A stretch of 56,504 nt of DNA from JBARRO01 sp049644265 (GTDB lineage Bacteria > Bacteroidota > Ignavibacteria > UBA10030), in NCBI GenBank assembly GCA_049644265.1, contig JBARRO010000258.1, positions 1-56,504 of the forward strand, in the 5' to 3' direction. A program made the translations under genes and the position numbers. The notes under the pieces were generated by a model that was not told where the DNA came from, did no database searches, and saw only the letters and a list, made by a program, of their open reading frames with translations. This document shows positions 9,023 through 16,521 of this stretch, piece by piece (the first letter of the stretch is position 1; each line of letters opens with the position of its first letter).

Positions 9023-9223
9023 TTAGACGACGGAGACGTTCTTCGCTGAGGGGCCTTTCGGACCTTGCTCAACATCGAACTGCACCTGGTCGCCTTCATT
9101 CAGAGACTTGTAACCGTCACCGGTGATCTCTTTGAAGTGGACGAACACATCCGTGCCGCCGCTGCGTGAAATGAAACCGAACCCTTTGGTTCCGTTGAAC
9201 CATTTGACTGTTCCTTTTTCCAT
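9023..9223 (-). CDS. cold-shock domain protein (CspA family)
   Basis: 66 residues, a single cold-shock domain: MEKGTVKWFNGTKGFGFI holds RNP1 (KGFGFI), and TDVFVHF is RNP2. Binds single-stranded nucleic acid and acts as an RNA chaperone. The gene is followed by the terminator at 8971. A leader region of some 200-300 bp lies upstream, as is common for csp genes whose mRNA leader responds to temperature, but no promoter could be fixed. Confidence 0.95.
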   Translation of the reverse strand: MEKGTVKWFNGTKGFGFISRSGGTDVFVHFKEITGDGYKSLNEGDQVQFDVEQGPKGPSAKNVSVV

Positions 9224-9508
9224 GGAACGAGTCCTTTCTGTTATATTGACAACCCGGCTAAACCGCCGGGCAAGGTGTACGCCAGCAAACTCTAAAGCAC
9301 CCTCACAATCGGGAACACCGAGTGCGATTTTGACTGACTGACAACGTTTGGACCTTGTGAGGGGTACGTGCGGTGCAGCAGCGGGATTCTGGAGATTTTA
9401 TCTCCGGAGGAGAATAGACGGTGTACTGTTATTTGACAGTGGTAAAGTAATCAATTCCCACGTCAATTCCTAATAAAATCGCCAACTGAAAATCCTTCCA
9501 CATTCTAC
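9224..9508. other. intergenic region between divergent csp and rrf2
   Basis: About 350 bp separate the two divergent genes. The part listed here would contain the csp leader on the minus strand. Visible elements are a palindrome GGAGAT-TTT-ATCTCC at 9391-9405 and a short GC stem at about 9253-9270 (CCCGG...CCGGG). No convincing csp promoter, RNA family or small reading frame was seen. Confidence 0.4.
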
Positions 9509-9541
9509 TTGACAAAACCGCATCTTTCTCTTAATTTAAGA
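9509..9541 (+). promoter_or_regulatory. rrf2 promoter with overlapping palindromic operator
   Basis: TTGACA at 9509-9514, a 17 bp spacer, then TAATTT at 9532-9537. A near-perfect palindrome TCTTAA-T-TTAAGA (9529-9541) covers the -10 element. A regulator bound there would block the polymerase. Rrf2 proteins usually repress their own gene, so this is a good candidate autoregulatory site. Assignment is inference from position and symmetry. Confidence 0.6.
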
Positions 9542-9573
9542 CAAATCAATCTGAAATAGAGGTCTAATCCCGT

Positions 9574-10014
9574 ATGAGCGTTTTTTTCAGCAGGCAGTGT
9601 GAATATGCGATGCAGGCGGTTTTGTATCTTGCGCTGAAACCGGAGGGGGAGATGACGTCCATGAAAGAGCTGACCCGGCGCCTGGATATCCCGTACCATT
9701 TTGTGGCGAAGATCCTGCAACAGCTCACCTACAAAGGACTGCTGGCCTCGATGAAAGGTCCGAGCGGCGGGTTCCGACTCGCTCTCGCGGCGAAGGAGAT
9801 CACGCTCTTTCACATCGTTGAAGCGATCGACGGGGTCGCGTTCACCAACAGTTGCATGCTCGGGTTCTCAGAATGTTCTGGAAAAAACCCATGCTCGGTG
9901 CATGACCAGTGGGCAGGCTTGCGTGAAGAAATATATCAGATGCTCGTCCGCAAGAACATCTCCGAAATGGCCAAAGACATGAAAAAACCGGAGTATCGGC
10001 ACGCGCTGCAATGA
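9574..10014 (+). CDS. Rrf2-family transcriptional regulator, probable Fe-S sensor (IscR/NsrR-like)
   Basis: 146 residues. Winged-helix DNA-binding domain at residues 1-75 (CEYAMQAVLYLAL; IPYHFVAKILQQLTYKGLL; GPSGGFRLA). Three cysteines follow in NSCMLGFSECSGKNPCSVH, the cluster-binding region of Rrf2 proteins, with spacing C-x6-C-x5-C. This lies between the C-x5-C-x5-C of IscR and the C-x5-C-x7-C of NsrR, so the exact class is open. Such proteins sense NO, O2 or Fe-S status. It precedes a polyferredoxin gene and the relics of a nos-like locus, which favours an NO or nitrogen-oxide link (inference). Confidence 0.85.
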   Translation: MSVFFSRQCEYAMQAVLYLALKPEGEMTSMKELTRRLDIPYHFVAKILQQLTYKGLLASMKGPSGGFRLALAAKEITLFHIVEAIDGVAFTNSCMLGFSECSGKNPCSVHDQWAGLREEIYQMLVRKNISEMAKDMKKPEYRHALQ

Positions 10015-10166
10015 GCGACTTTTCTTATGGGAGTATTTCAGAGTAATTTATCCGAATTGGCACACTTCTTGATATCTGATGGGAAGGAAGTTGTTGGGCT
10101 TGAAAATGGGCTCCAAAACGATCAGGAAACAACAGAAGGGTCGGAGGATTCTCCAGGAATCAGGAA

Positions 10167-11423
10167 ATGAGGTTTTGGAAATTCGTAAACGTCGGCGAAC
10201 CACAAGGATATGAGGTTATGGAAAGGAATTCAGTGACTGTTGAAACGAGCCCCGTTACCGCAGTTCTTCAGGGTCATTACACGGTGTCATCCGGATCGCG
10301 GAGACAAGTCAAAAAAATCCCGCCCCACTTGCGCCGGAGAAAAATTAAGTTCTCCCTCGAACCGCTGTGGTACAAACGAATCCTTTGGCGTTTGAAAGAA
10401 GACTCACAGTTTCTTCGTACGACGGTTCAGGTTTCCTTTGTCCTTCTGTGTATATGGATCGGCATTGAGTTTTCGCTTTTCATGAAATGGGGAATGTCGG
10501 AGGGAGCCGAAACATTTTCTTCGCGACCTCCGGGTGCCGAAGGATTCCTTCCCATCAGTGCGTTGATCAGTTTGAAATACTGGATTCAAACAGGGATCGT
10601 GAACGATGTCCATCCCTCCGGACTCTTCATTCTCCTCGCGATCGTCGCAGTCAGCGTGCTCCTCAAGAAGGCGTTTTGCGGATGGCTCTGCCCGGTTGGA
10701 ACGCTCAGCGAATCGCTTTGGATGGCCGGTCAGAAGCTCTTTGGCCGCAACCTGCAGCCCCCGCGATGGCTTGATTATCCCCTCCGTTCCCTGAAATACC
10801 TGCTTCTCCTCTTCTTTGGCTGGGCTGTTCTTCACATGGACGTGTCGACGCTCCAACAATTCATCTACAGCCCGTACAACAAGGTCGCGGATATCAAGAT
10901 GTATCTCTTCTTTGCCAACATCGCATCCTTTGTCCTTTGGACGGTCCTGATTCTCGCGGGCCTTTCGGTTGTCATAAAGAACTTCTGGTGCCGGTATCTC
11001 TGTCCTTATGGCGCTCTACTCGGATTCCTCAGCTGGTTCAGCCCTCTGAAAATTATCCGAACAAAAAGCACCTGCATTGACTGCGAGTTGTGCACGAAGG
11101 CATGCCCCGCCAACATCAAGGTCCACAAGGTGGAACGCGTGTGGAGTGACGAATGCATGAGCTGCATGCGCTGCGTCGAAGCATGTCCCGTGATCGATAC
11201 CCTCCAAATGCGGACGACGAAGACCAGCAAACCTGTGCCGTCCTGGGTCTTTGGAACCCTCGTGCTCGGTGTATTTGCCGCCATTACCGGGCTCGCGATG
11301 CTGACGGGAAATTGGCGGAACGGAATCTCAAAGGAAGAATACCAAGAGCGATTTCTCCATCTCGATTCACCCGCCTATCAACATAACCGGGGGAGCGTGC
11401 CAAACTATGGACCCAATGACTGA
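10167..11423 (+). CDS. membrane polyferredoxin (NapH/CcoG/NosR-C-terminus-like)
   Basis: 418 residues. Membrane helices at about 80-105, 130-150, 195-220, 240-265 and 365-385. Four iron-sulfur related motifs: CGWLCPVGTLSE (about 170) and CRYLCPYGALL (about 275), the paired CxxxCP motifs of this family, then two classical 4Fe-4S motifs CIDCELCTKACPA (about 302) and CMSCMRCVEACPV (about 330). Family members pass electrons from quinol to periplasmic reductases or help load metal centres. The start at 10167 gives a charged N-terminal extension; an alternative ATG lies at 10218. Ends overlapping the next gene by 17 bp. Confidence 0.85.
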   Translation: MRFWKFVNVGEPQGYEVMERNSVTVETSPVTAVLQGHYTVSSGSRRQVKKIPPHLRRRKIKFSLEPLWYKRILWRLKEDSQFLRTTVQVSFVLLCIWIGIEFSLFMKWGMSEGAETFSSRPPGAEGFLPISALISLKYWIQTGIVNDVHPSGLFILLAIVAVSVLLKKAFCGWLCPVGTLSESLWMAGQKLFGRNLQPPRWLDYPLRSLKYLLLLFFGWAVLHMDVSTLQQFIYSPYNKVADIKMYLFFANIASFVLWTVLILAGLSVVIKNFWCRYLCPYGALLGFLSWFSPLKIIRTKSTCIDCELCTKACPANIKVHKVERVWSDECMSCMRCVEACPVIDTLQMRTTKTSKPVPSWVFGTLVLGVFAAITGLAMLTGNWRNGISKEEYQERFLHLDSPAYQHNRGSVPNYGPND

Positions 11424-12192
11424 CCAGCACAACCTCAGCGACGTGTCGTCGTTTTACGATGCCCTGTCGGCCGAATACGACCTGATGACCGGGTTTGACA
11501 ACCGGTTTATCCGGGAACGGCCGTTCTTCCGCATGTTTGTCGACCGATACCAGATTTCGACAGCGGTCGACGCTGGTTGCGGCACAGGATTTCATTCGCT
11601 TCTTCTCGCACAACTGGGTGTGTCCGTGACTGCCGTGGATATTTCCGGCGAAATGCTCGCAAAAGTCGCTGCCCACGCAAAAGAATTGTCCCTCCCGGTT
11701 AAGACAATTCGGGCGCGTTTTGAAGATCTCTCGGCGGACCTCACCGGTCTTGTCGATGCGGTTTTTTCGCTCGGTAATTCACTGGCTCACATTCTCTCCG
11801 CCGAAAATCTCCTTTCGGTGCTGAAAAACTTCCACGCGATCCTGAAGCCAGGCGGCGCGCTCTTCCTTCAGGTGCTCAATTATGACCGCATCATGAAGGT
11901 GAAAGAAAGAATCCAGAACACCAAACAAATCGAATCGAAAACGTTTGTGCGATTCTACGATTACAACGAAGGCTCGGTTGTCTTCAACATCCTGGAGATC
12001 GACAAGTCAAAAGGATTGCCCGAAGAGAAACTCATCTCGGTGTCATTGCGGCCGGTTTCCAGCAAGGACTTGATCGACCTGCTTGAGAAGTCAGGATTCC
12101 GAGACATCCAGGTGTACGGAGGGATCTCGCTTCAGGGCTTTCTTCCGGAACAATCACAAGACCTGGTTGTCATCGCGAAAAAACCGGAATAG
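11407..12192 (+). CDS. class I SAM-dependent methyltransferase
   Basis: 261 residues. Motif I VDAGCGTGFHSLLLAQLG near residues 53-70, the acidic end of strand 2 in VTAVDISGEML, and a strand-4 region SLGNSLAHI followed by ILKPGGALFLQVLNYD. Typical Rossmann-type small-molecule methyltransferase, cytosolic; substrate unknown. It overlaps the polyferredoxin by 17 bp, so translation is probably coupled. Confidence 0.85.
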   Translation: MDPMTDQHNLSDVSSFYDALSAEYDLMTGFDNRFIRERPFFRMFVDRYQISTAVDAGCGTGFHSLLLAQLGVSVTAVDISGEMLAKVAAHAKELSLPVKTIRARFEDLSADLTGLVDAVFSLGNSLAHILSAENLLSVLKNFHAILKPGGALFLQVLNYDRIMKVKERIQNTKQIESKTFVRFYDYNEGSVVFNILEIDKSKGLPEEKLISVSLRPVSSKDLIDLLEKSGFRDIQVYGGISLQGFLPEQSQDLVVIAKKPE

Positions 12193-12208
12193 AAGACTTT
12201 CAAATCCA

Positions 12209-12364
12209 TTGTTCGAACAATACAACCTCGATCTCTTTATACCCGCATCCGCAATGCTGAAAGATGACGAAACTTGCATCCGATGCGGGCTTTGCGCACT
12301 TAGATGCCCGACGGATGCGATGACGATGGAGGTATTTTATTATGAGGAACGTGAGGTTGTGTGA
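12209..12364 (+). pseudogene. ferredoxin-domain tail of a lost oxidoreductase
   Basis: The frame encodes about 50 residues ending a 4Fe-4S domain: DDETCIRCGLCALRCPTDAMTM then a short acidic tail and stop. There is no second cluster motif, no full ferredoxin fold and no clear ribosome binding site; an ATG at 12254 would give just 36 residues. It looks like the C-terminus of a larger FAD/Fe-S oxidoreductase whose upstream part is deleted. It lies just after the methyltransferase and before two other gene relics. Confidence 0.55.
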
Positions 12365-12373
12365 TTGTGCATG

Positions 12374-12456
12374 TGATTGCGCAGATTACACAGATTTAAC
12401 GCAGATGACAGATTGAACCACGAATAAAAGTCGAATGAAACGAATGACGCGAATGG
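12374..12456 (+). repeat. GCAGATTACACAGATT and CGAATGAAACGAATG tandem-like repeat DNA
   Basis: Low-complexity intergenic text with two sub-types: GCAGATTACACAGATTTAACGCAGATG and then ACCACGAATAAAAG-CGAATGAAACGAATGACGCGAATGG. The ACCACGAA part links it to the repeats at 8861 and 43703. It fills the gap between two gene relics. Confidence 0.6.
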
Positions 12457-12516
12457 AAGATCACATTCACATAAAGAATCATTCGTGTTACCAACCTTTC
12501 TTCATCGAGAAAGCCT

Positions 12517-12647
12517 ATGAACTTCCTCAGTAAACTGCAGACAGTCGGACGGGACGGCGAGGGTGTGCAAAATCTTGGTCGGCGGTCATTCCTTCAGAAG
12601 CTCGGTTTAGGCGGGATACTTGCGAGCCTTGCCGGATTCACATTTCA
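12517..12647 (+). pseudogene. N-terminal Tat-signal fragment (Rieske-like or other cofactor protein)
   Basis: The frame begins MNFLSKLQTVG and contains a twin-arginine signal, GRRSFLQKLGLGGILASLAGF. Tat signals export folded cofactor proteins. After about residue 43 the reading departs from any sensible protein and the homology passes to a different frame carrying a permease. The best explanation is a deletion joining the head of one gene to the body of another near 12645. A Rieske protein is the likely source given the ferredoxin relic just upstream, but this is inference. Confidence 0.5.
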
Positions 12648-13387
12648 ATCTATGCGATCGGCATTTCGTATTTCGGAATTATGGCAGAAGGTTTTTCGGG
12701 GATGCAAAATCTCACCCGGACGTCGGCGAGCATTCTGAATCTTGTTCTCTATGTGGTGCCCCTTCTCGCCCTCACCATGGGGACGCTCAGCTTTACGAGT
12801 GACAAGGGCTCGACGGAACTCCTGTTTTCGCAACCGGTATCCCGGACCGAGGTGATGCTCGGAAAGCTGCTCGGCGTTTTCGCTTCAATCGCTCTCTCTC
12901 TACGCTCGGTGGGTTCACACTGGCAGGAGCGGTTGTGATGATGCAAACTGGAACCGATGGTGTCGTTCGTTACGCAACGCTCGTTGTTCTCTCCCTTGCA
13001 CTCTCGCTGGTATTTCTAAGTATCGCTGTGGTCATTGCCATGGCGAGCCGGCGAAAATCAAGAGCGTTCGGTGTGTCGCTTCTTGTCTGGTTTTTCTTTG
13101 TGATCTTTTACGACTTGCTCGCGCTCGGAATCACACTCTTCCTGCGCGGTCCGTGGGCGAACGCGTTCCTCTTTCTTTCCCTCTTTGCCAATCCTGTTGA
13201 CCTGGTCCGCGTGGCGTCACTTATTGTGTTGGACAATGTTACAATCTTCGGTACGGCAGGGGCGGCTCTGTTGCGATTCTTCGGAGGGGCGGCGACCAGT
13301 ATCTTTCTGCTCGCAGTCGGAATTGTTCTCTGGGTTCTTCTTCCTTTCCTCTGGTCCACACGGCTTCTTCGTCGTCAGGATATCTGA
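12645..13387 (+). pseudogene. NosY-like ABC-2 permease, N-terminally truncated and frameshifted
   Basis: Two frames together read as the C-terminal two thirds of a NosY-type permease: YAIGISYFGIMAEGF, LNLVLYVVPLLALTMGTLSF, STELLFSQPVSRTEVMLGKLLG, then after a frame change TLGGFTLAGAVVMM, later ANPVDLVRVASLI and RFFGGAATSIFLL. Six hydrophobic helices are visible. The frame change falls on a (CT)5 tract at 12892-12901; removing one CT restores A-L-S-T-L-G-G continuity. NosY belongs to the NosDFY system that matures nitrous oxide reductase. No nosD, nosF or nosZ is present nearby. Confidence 0.65.
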
Positions 13388-13507
13388 CCGGAGATTTGTC
13401 GTGGCTCCAGCTTCACCTCATCTCAACAATCGACGTTGATTTTCCTTCCTGTTTCCGATCCGACCGCTTAAATTCCCGTTATTCGTTTTCATCCACCCGC
13501 CTGGGTC

Positions 13508-14086
13508 ATGACCCTCTTCAAGAACAAATATCGGATCGAATCAATGCGACTGAAAGGGTACGATTATTCGACCCCTGGGGAATATTTTGTTACGATCTGC
13601 ACGAAATGGAGGATATGCTGGTTTGGGGAAATTGAAGAGGGAAAAATGTCTTTGTCGGAGATTGGTAGCATCGTTGCAGGTGAATGGATGCGAACACCTT
13701 TAATCCGGCCGAATGTTCGTCTCGACGAATGGTGTGTCATGCCGAATCATTTCCATGGCATTGTTGTAATTGATGAAAAGAAGGGGGGTGTGGAGGCATC
13801 AGAAGGTTTGCTGGAGCAATCTTTGGTGGAGACGCACAGCAGTGCATCTCGACAAAGAAATACCACACAAAGAATCAACACCTTTGGCCCCCAAAGACAT
13901 AACCTCTCCTCCATCATTCGAGGTTTCAAAGCAGCTGCAACAACCCGCATCCACTCCGCTGGCTACAATGATTTCAAATGGCAATCGCTGTTTCACGATC
14001 ACATTATCCGCGATGAAGACGAGCTCAACCGCATCAGAGATTACATCATAAATAATCCTCTGAACTGGCAGTCTGACCGAAATTGA
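13508..14086 (+). CDS. REP-associated tyrosine transposase (Y1/IS200-like, RayT type)
   Basis: 192 residues. N-terminal YRIESMRLKGYDYSTPGEYFVTICT, the HUH motif in CVMPNHFHGIVVI (metal-binding His-Phe-His), and the C-terminal RIRDYIINNPLNW, where the Tyr is the expected nucleophile. This is the compact RayT form found as single domesticated copies rather than in multi-copy insertion sequences. No terminal hairpins of an IS element were recognised around it. It sits between the decayed nos-like locus and the first cytochrome operon, and may have contributed to the local rearrangement. Confidence 0.85.
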   Translation: MTLFKNKYRIESMRLKGYDYSTPGEYFVTICTKWRICWFGEIEEGKMSLSEIGSIVAGEWMRTPLIRPNVRLDEWCVMPNHFHGIVVIDEKKGGVEASEGLLEQSLVETHSSASRQRNTTQRINTFGPQRHNLSSIIRGFKAAATTRIHSAGYNDFKWQSLFHDHIIRDEDELNRIRDYIINNPLNWQSDRN

Positions 14087-14197
14087 CTCCCCGAGTCCCC
14101 CGACGCTGACAATCTCTACATCCTCAAGAACCGCTTTCCGACTTCCTGAAAAAAATTCGCCCGTTTCGCATTCCCAGGAACATCTTCTCTGTTTTTT

Positions 14198-14249
14198 GTT
14201 GAAAAATTCAACCAATTCCCCTAACTCGGTTTCGGCATGCCATTTGCGC
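14198..14249 (+). promoter_or_regulatory. shared cytochrome-operon promoter element, copy 1
   Basis: A palindrome GTTGAA-AAA-TTCAAC (14198-14212) is followed after 10 bp by TAACT, after 7 bp by GGCAT and after 5 bp by TTGC. The GG (14234) and GC (14246) are 10 bp apart, as in sigma-54 -24/-12 promoters. Exactly the same blocks and spacings occur at 29916 upstream of the other cytochrome operon. A transcript start near 14259 would leave about 44 nt of leader before the 13-haem cytochrome gene. Confidence 0.7.
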
Positions 14250-14302
14250 AAATTTAAGCGAAATCTTCCCAAAATTGAAAACAAAGCTGCACTGAACGTG
14301 AT

Positions 14303-16489
14303 ATGATCTCTCGCATAATAAAGCTCCGGCACCTTCTCTTCGCGGCACTTCTCTCTGCGGGTCTTGCCGGACTAAGTTCCGCCCAATCAAGGGCCGACTG
14401 TCTGGCTTGCCACGGCGACGCAGGATTAACGACCGAACGGAACGGAAAAGAAGTTTCCCTTCATGTCAAAGAAGAGGTCCTGAACAAGTCTCCCCACAAG
14501 AAACTCGTCTGTGTCGCGTGCCATGCGGGATTCGATCCCAACAATGTTCCGCACAAGGAAAAAATCACCCCGGTAAATTGTCTGACGTGCCACAAGGATG
14601 CTCCGCTCAAACACTCGTTCCATCCCCAAATTCAAAAAGCAAAAGGAACGAACGGCGCACCGGATGTTTCCTGCAAGCAATGCCACGGCAAACATGATGT
14701 TGTTTCACCGAAGGTCCCAGGCTCCAAGTTCTCTACCGAAAATCTGACACAATCCTGCGGTGCATGCCACGCAGAGGTGAAGGATACGTTTGTGCATTCG
14801 GAACACTCCAAAGCATTTGCTGCGGGGGTGAAGGGCGCGCCGAACTGCATTACCTGCCACCAGAACCGGATCTCGAAGCTCCAGGCCGGGCAGGATACTG
14901 TGCAGACGAAGATTGCTCAGGAAAAAGTCTGTCTCGCGTGCCATCTGGATGACCCGAACGTACGTGCCAGGACTTCTCCGTCCGCAGGGTTTATTGCGGC
15001 GTATCAATCGAGCGTCCACGGTACGGCGCTCCTCAACGGGAACGGCAAAGCCGCAAATTGTATCGACTGCCATGGCAGTCACGAAATGAAGAAGGGCTCC
15101 GACCCGGCGTCGCGCGTGAACAAAATGAATATCCCGGGAACCTGCGCACAATGTCATGAAAAAGTCGTTGCGCAATACAGGTACAGCGTGCACGGCGTCG
15201 CACTCGCGAACGGAGTCACTGCTGCCCCTGCATGTACCGATTGTCACGGCGAACACAATATTCTCAAACATACCGACCCGTTGTCTCCGGTCGCTGCAAA
15301 GAACGTCTCAGCACAGGTTTGCTCGCCGTGTCACGGCTCCCTCAAACTGACGCAAAAATTCGGACTCGCCACCGATCGTTACAAAAGCTTCGCAGACAGT
15401 TATCACGGCCTTGCGGGGAAAGCAGGGTCGGTCGAAGTTGCGAACTGCGCGAGCTGCCATGGGGTGCATGACATTAAACCGTCCAGCGACCCCTCATCTC
15501 GAATTTCCAAAGAAAACCTTGTCCGAACATGCGGCACGTGCCATCCGGGCGCGAACACGAATTTTACCAGGGGCTCAGTCCACGTTCTTGCCGCCGCCGA
15601 CAACAACGAGGCGCTCTATCTTATCGCCACGGTCTACGTCATTCTGATTGTCGTCATCGTGGGCGGAATGTTCTTCCACAACATCCTGGACTTCATCAAG
15701 AAATCGAAGCACCAGCTGATGTACCGGCGTGGACTGATTCAACATGAGCCGGTGCGACACAGATTGTATCTGCGCATGACGTTGAGCGAACGGCTGCAAC
15801 ACGGAACGCTTGTCGTAAGTTTTGTCGCGCTTGTCCTGACTGGATTTGCCCTGAAGTTCCCGGATGCGTGGTGGGTGGCGCCCTTCCGGAACATCAGTCC
15901 GTTGATGTTTGAGCTCCGCGGAATTCTCCATCGGGTTGCCGCCGTGGTCATGGTCCTTGCGGGACTCTATCACGTCTACTATGTGCTCTTTGTGCCGAGA
16001 GGAAAGGAACTGATTCGGGATTTGTTGCCACGCTTGAAAGACATCAACGACGCGATGGGCGTTCTGAAATTCAACCTGGGATTTTCGTCGGTGAAACCAA
16101 GATTCGAGAGATTCAGCTACATCGAAAAGAGTGAATATTGGGCGCTGGTCTGGGGAACCGTTGTCATGGGAGTCACAGGGACAATCCTCTGGTTCGATAA
16201 CACGTTCCTCGGCCTGTTGACAAAGCTTTGGTGGGATGTTGCGCAGGCGATTCACTACTACGAGGCCTGGCTTGCGACCCTGGCCATCGTCGTGTGGCAT
16301 TTCTACTTCGTCATCTTCAATCCGGATGTGTACCCGGTGAACCTTGCATTCTGGAAGGGAACACTGACGGAACGGGAAATGGAAGATGAGCATCCGCTGG
16401 AGCTTGAGAAAATCCGGCGTGAAGAGCTGAAGGCCATGGTTGTTGAAGAAGAGAAGGAAGGCGCCAGGACTGAGGTGTCCAACAAGTAG
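14303..16489 (+). CDS. 13-haem cytochrome c fused to a cytochrome b membrane domain (CbcL-like quinol oxidoreductase)
   Basis: 728 residues. Sec signal (HLLFAALLSAGLAGLSSAQ), then 13 CXXCH motifs between about residues 33 and 415, many in the repeated form CxDCHGxHxI..xDP. A membrane helix follows at about 436-458, then a four-helix b-type domain (about 490-690) with conserved His in ERLQHG, GILHRVAAV, GLYHVYY, AIHYYEAW and VVWHFYF. Family knowledge: Geobacter CbcL has the same plan (c-type haems joined to a di-haem b domain) and oxidises menaquinol. The number of c haems here is higher. First gene of operon 1 behind the shared promoter. Homology to CbcL proper is by architecture only. Confidence 0.8.
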   Translation: MISRIIKLRHLLFAALLSAGLAGLSSAQSRADCLACHGDAGLTTERNGKEVSLHVKEEVLNKSPHKKLVCVACHAGFDPNNVPHKEKITPVNCLTCHKDAPLKHSFHPQIQKAKGTNGAPDVSCKQCHGKHDVVSPKVPGSKFSTENLTQSCGACHAEVKDTFVHSEHSKAFAAGVKGAPNCITCHQNRISKLQAGQDTVQTKIAQEKVCLACHLDDPNVRARTSPSAGFIAAYQSSVHGTALLNGNGKAANCIDCHGSHEMKKGSDPASRVNKMNIPGTCAQCHEKVVAQYRYSVHGVALANGVTAAPACTDCHGEHNILKHTDPLSPVAAKNVSAQVCSPCHGSLKLTQKFGLATDRYKSFADSYHGLAGKAGSVEVANCASCHGVHDIKPSSDPSSRISKENLVRTCGTCHPGANTNFTRGSVHVLAAADNNEALYLIATVYVILIVVIVGGMFFHNILDFIKKSKHQLMYRRGLIQHEPVRHRLYLRMTLSERLQHGTLVVSFVALVLTGFALKFPDAWWVAPFRNISPLMFELRGILHRVAAVVMVLAGLYHVYYVLFVPRGKELIRDLLPRLKDINDAMGVLKFNLGFSSVKPRFERFSYIEKSEYWALVWGTVVMGVTGTILWFDNTFLGLLTKLWWDVAQAIHYYEAWLATLAIVVWHFYFVIFNPDVYPVNLAFWKGTLTEREMEDEHPLELEKIRREELKAMVVEEEKEGARTEVSNK

Positions 16490-16521
16490 CAGCCGGCGGA
16501 ACACGTTTAAGAGAATTCCTT

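Noticed and set aside
10057..10074. Sigma-54-like TTGGCAC-N5-TTGAT before the polyferredoxin gene
   Set aside because: The -12 pair is GA, and the palindrome and TAACT blocks found at 14198 and 29916 are missing, so it was not listed as a feature.
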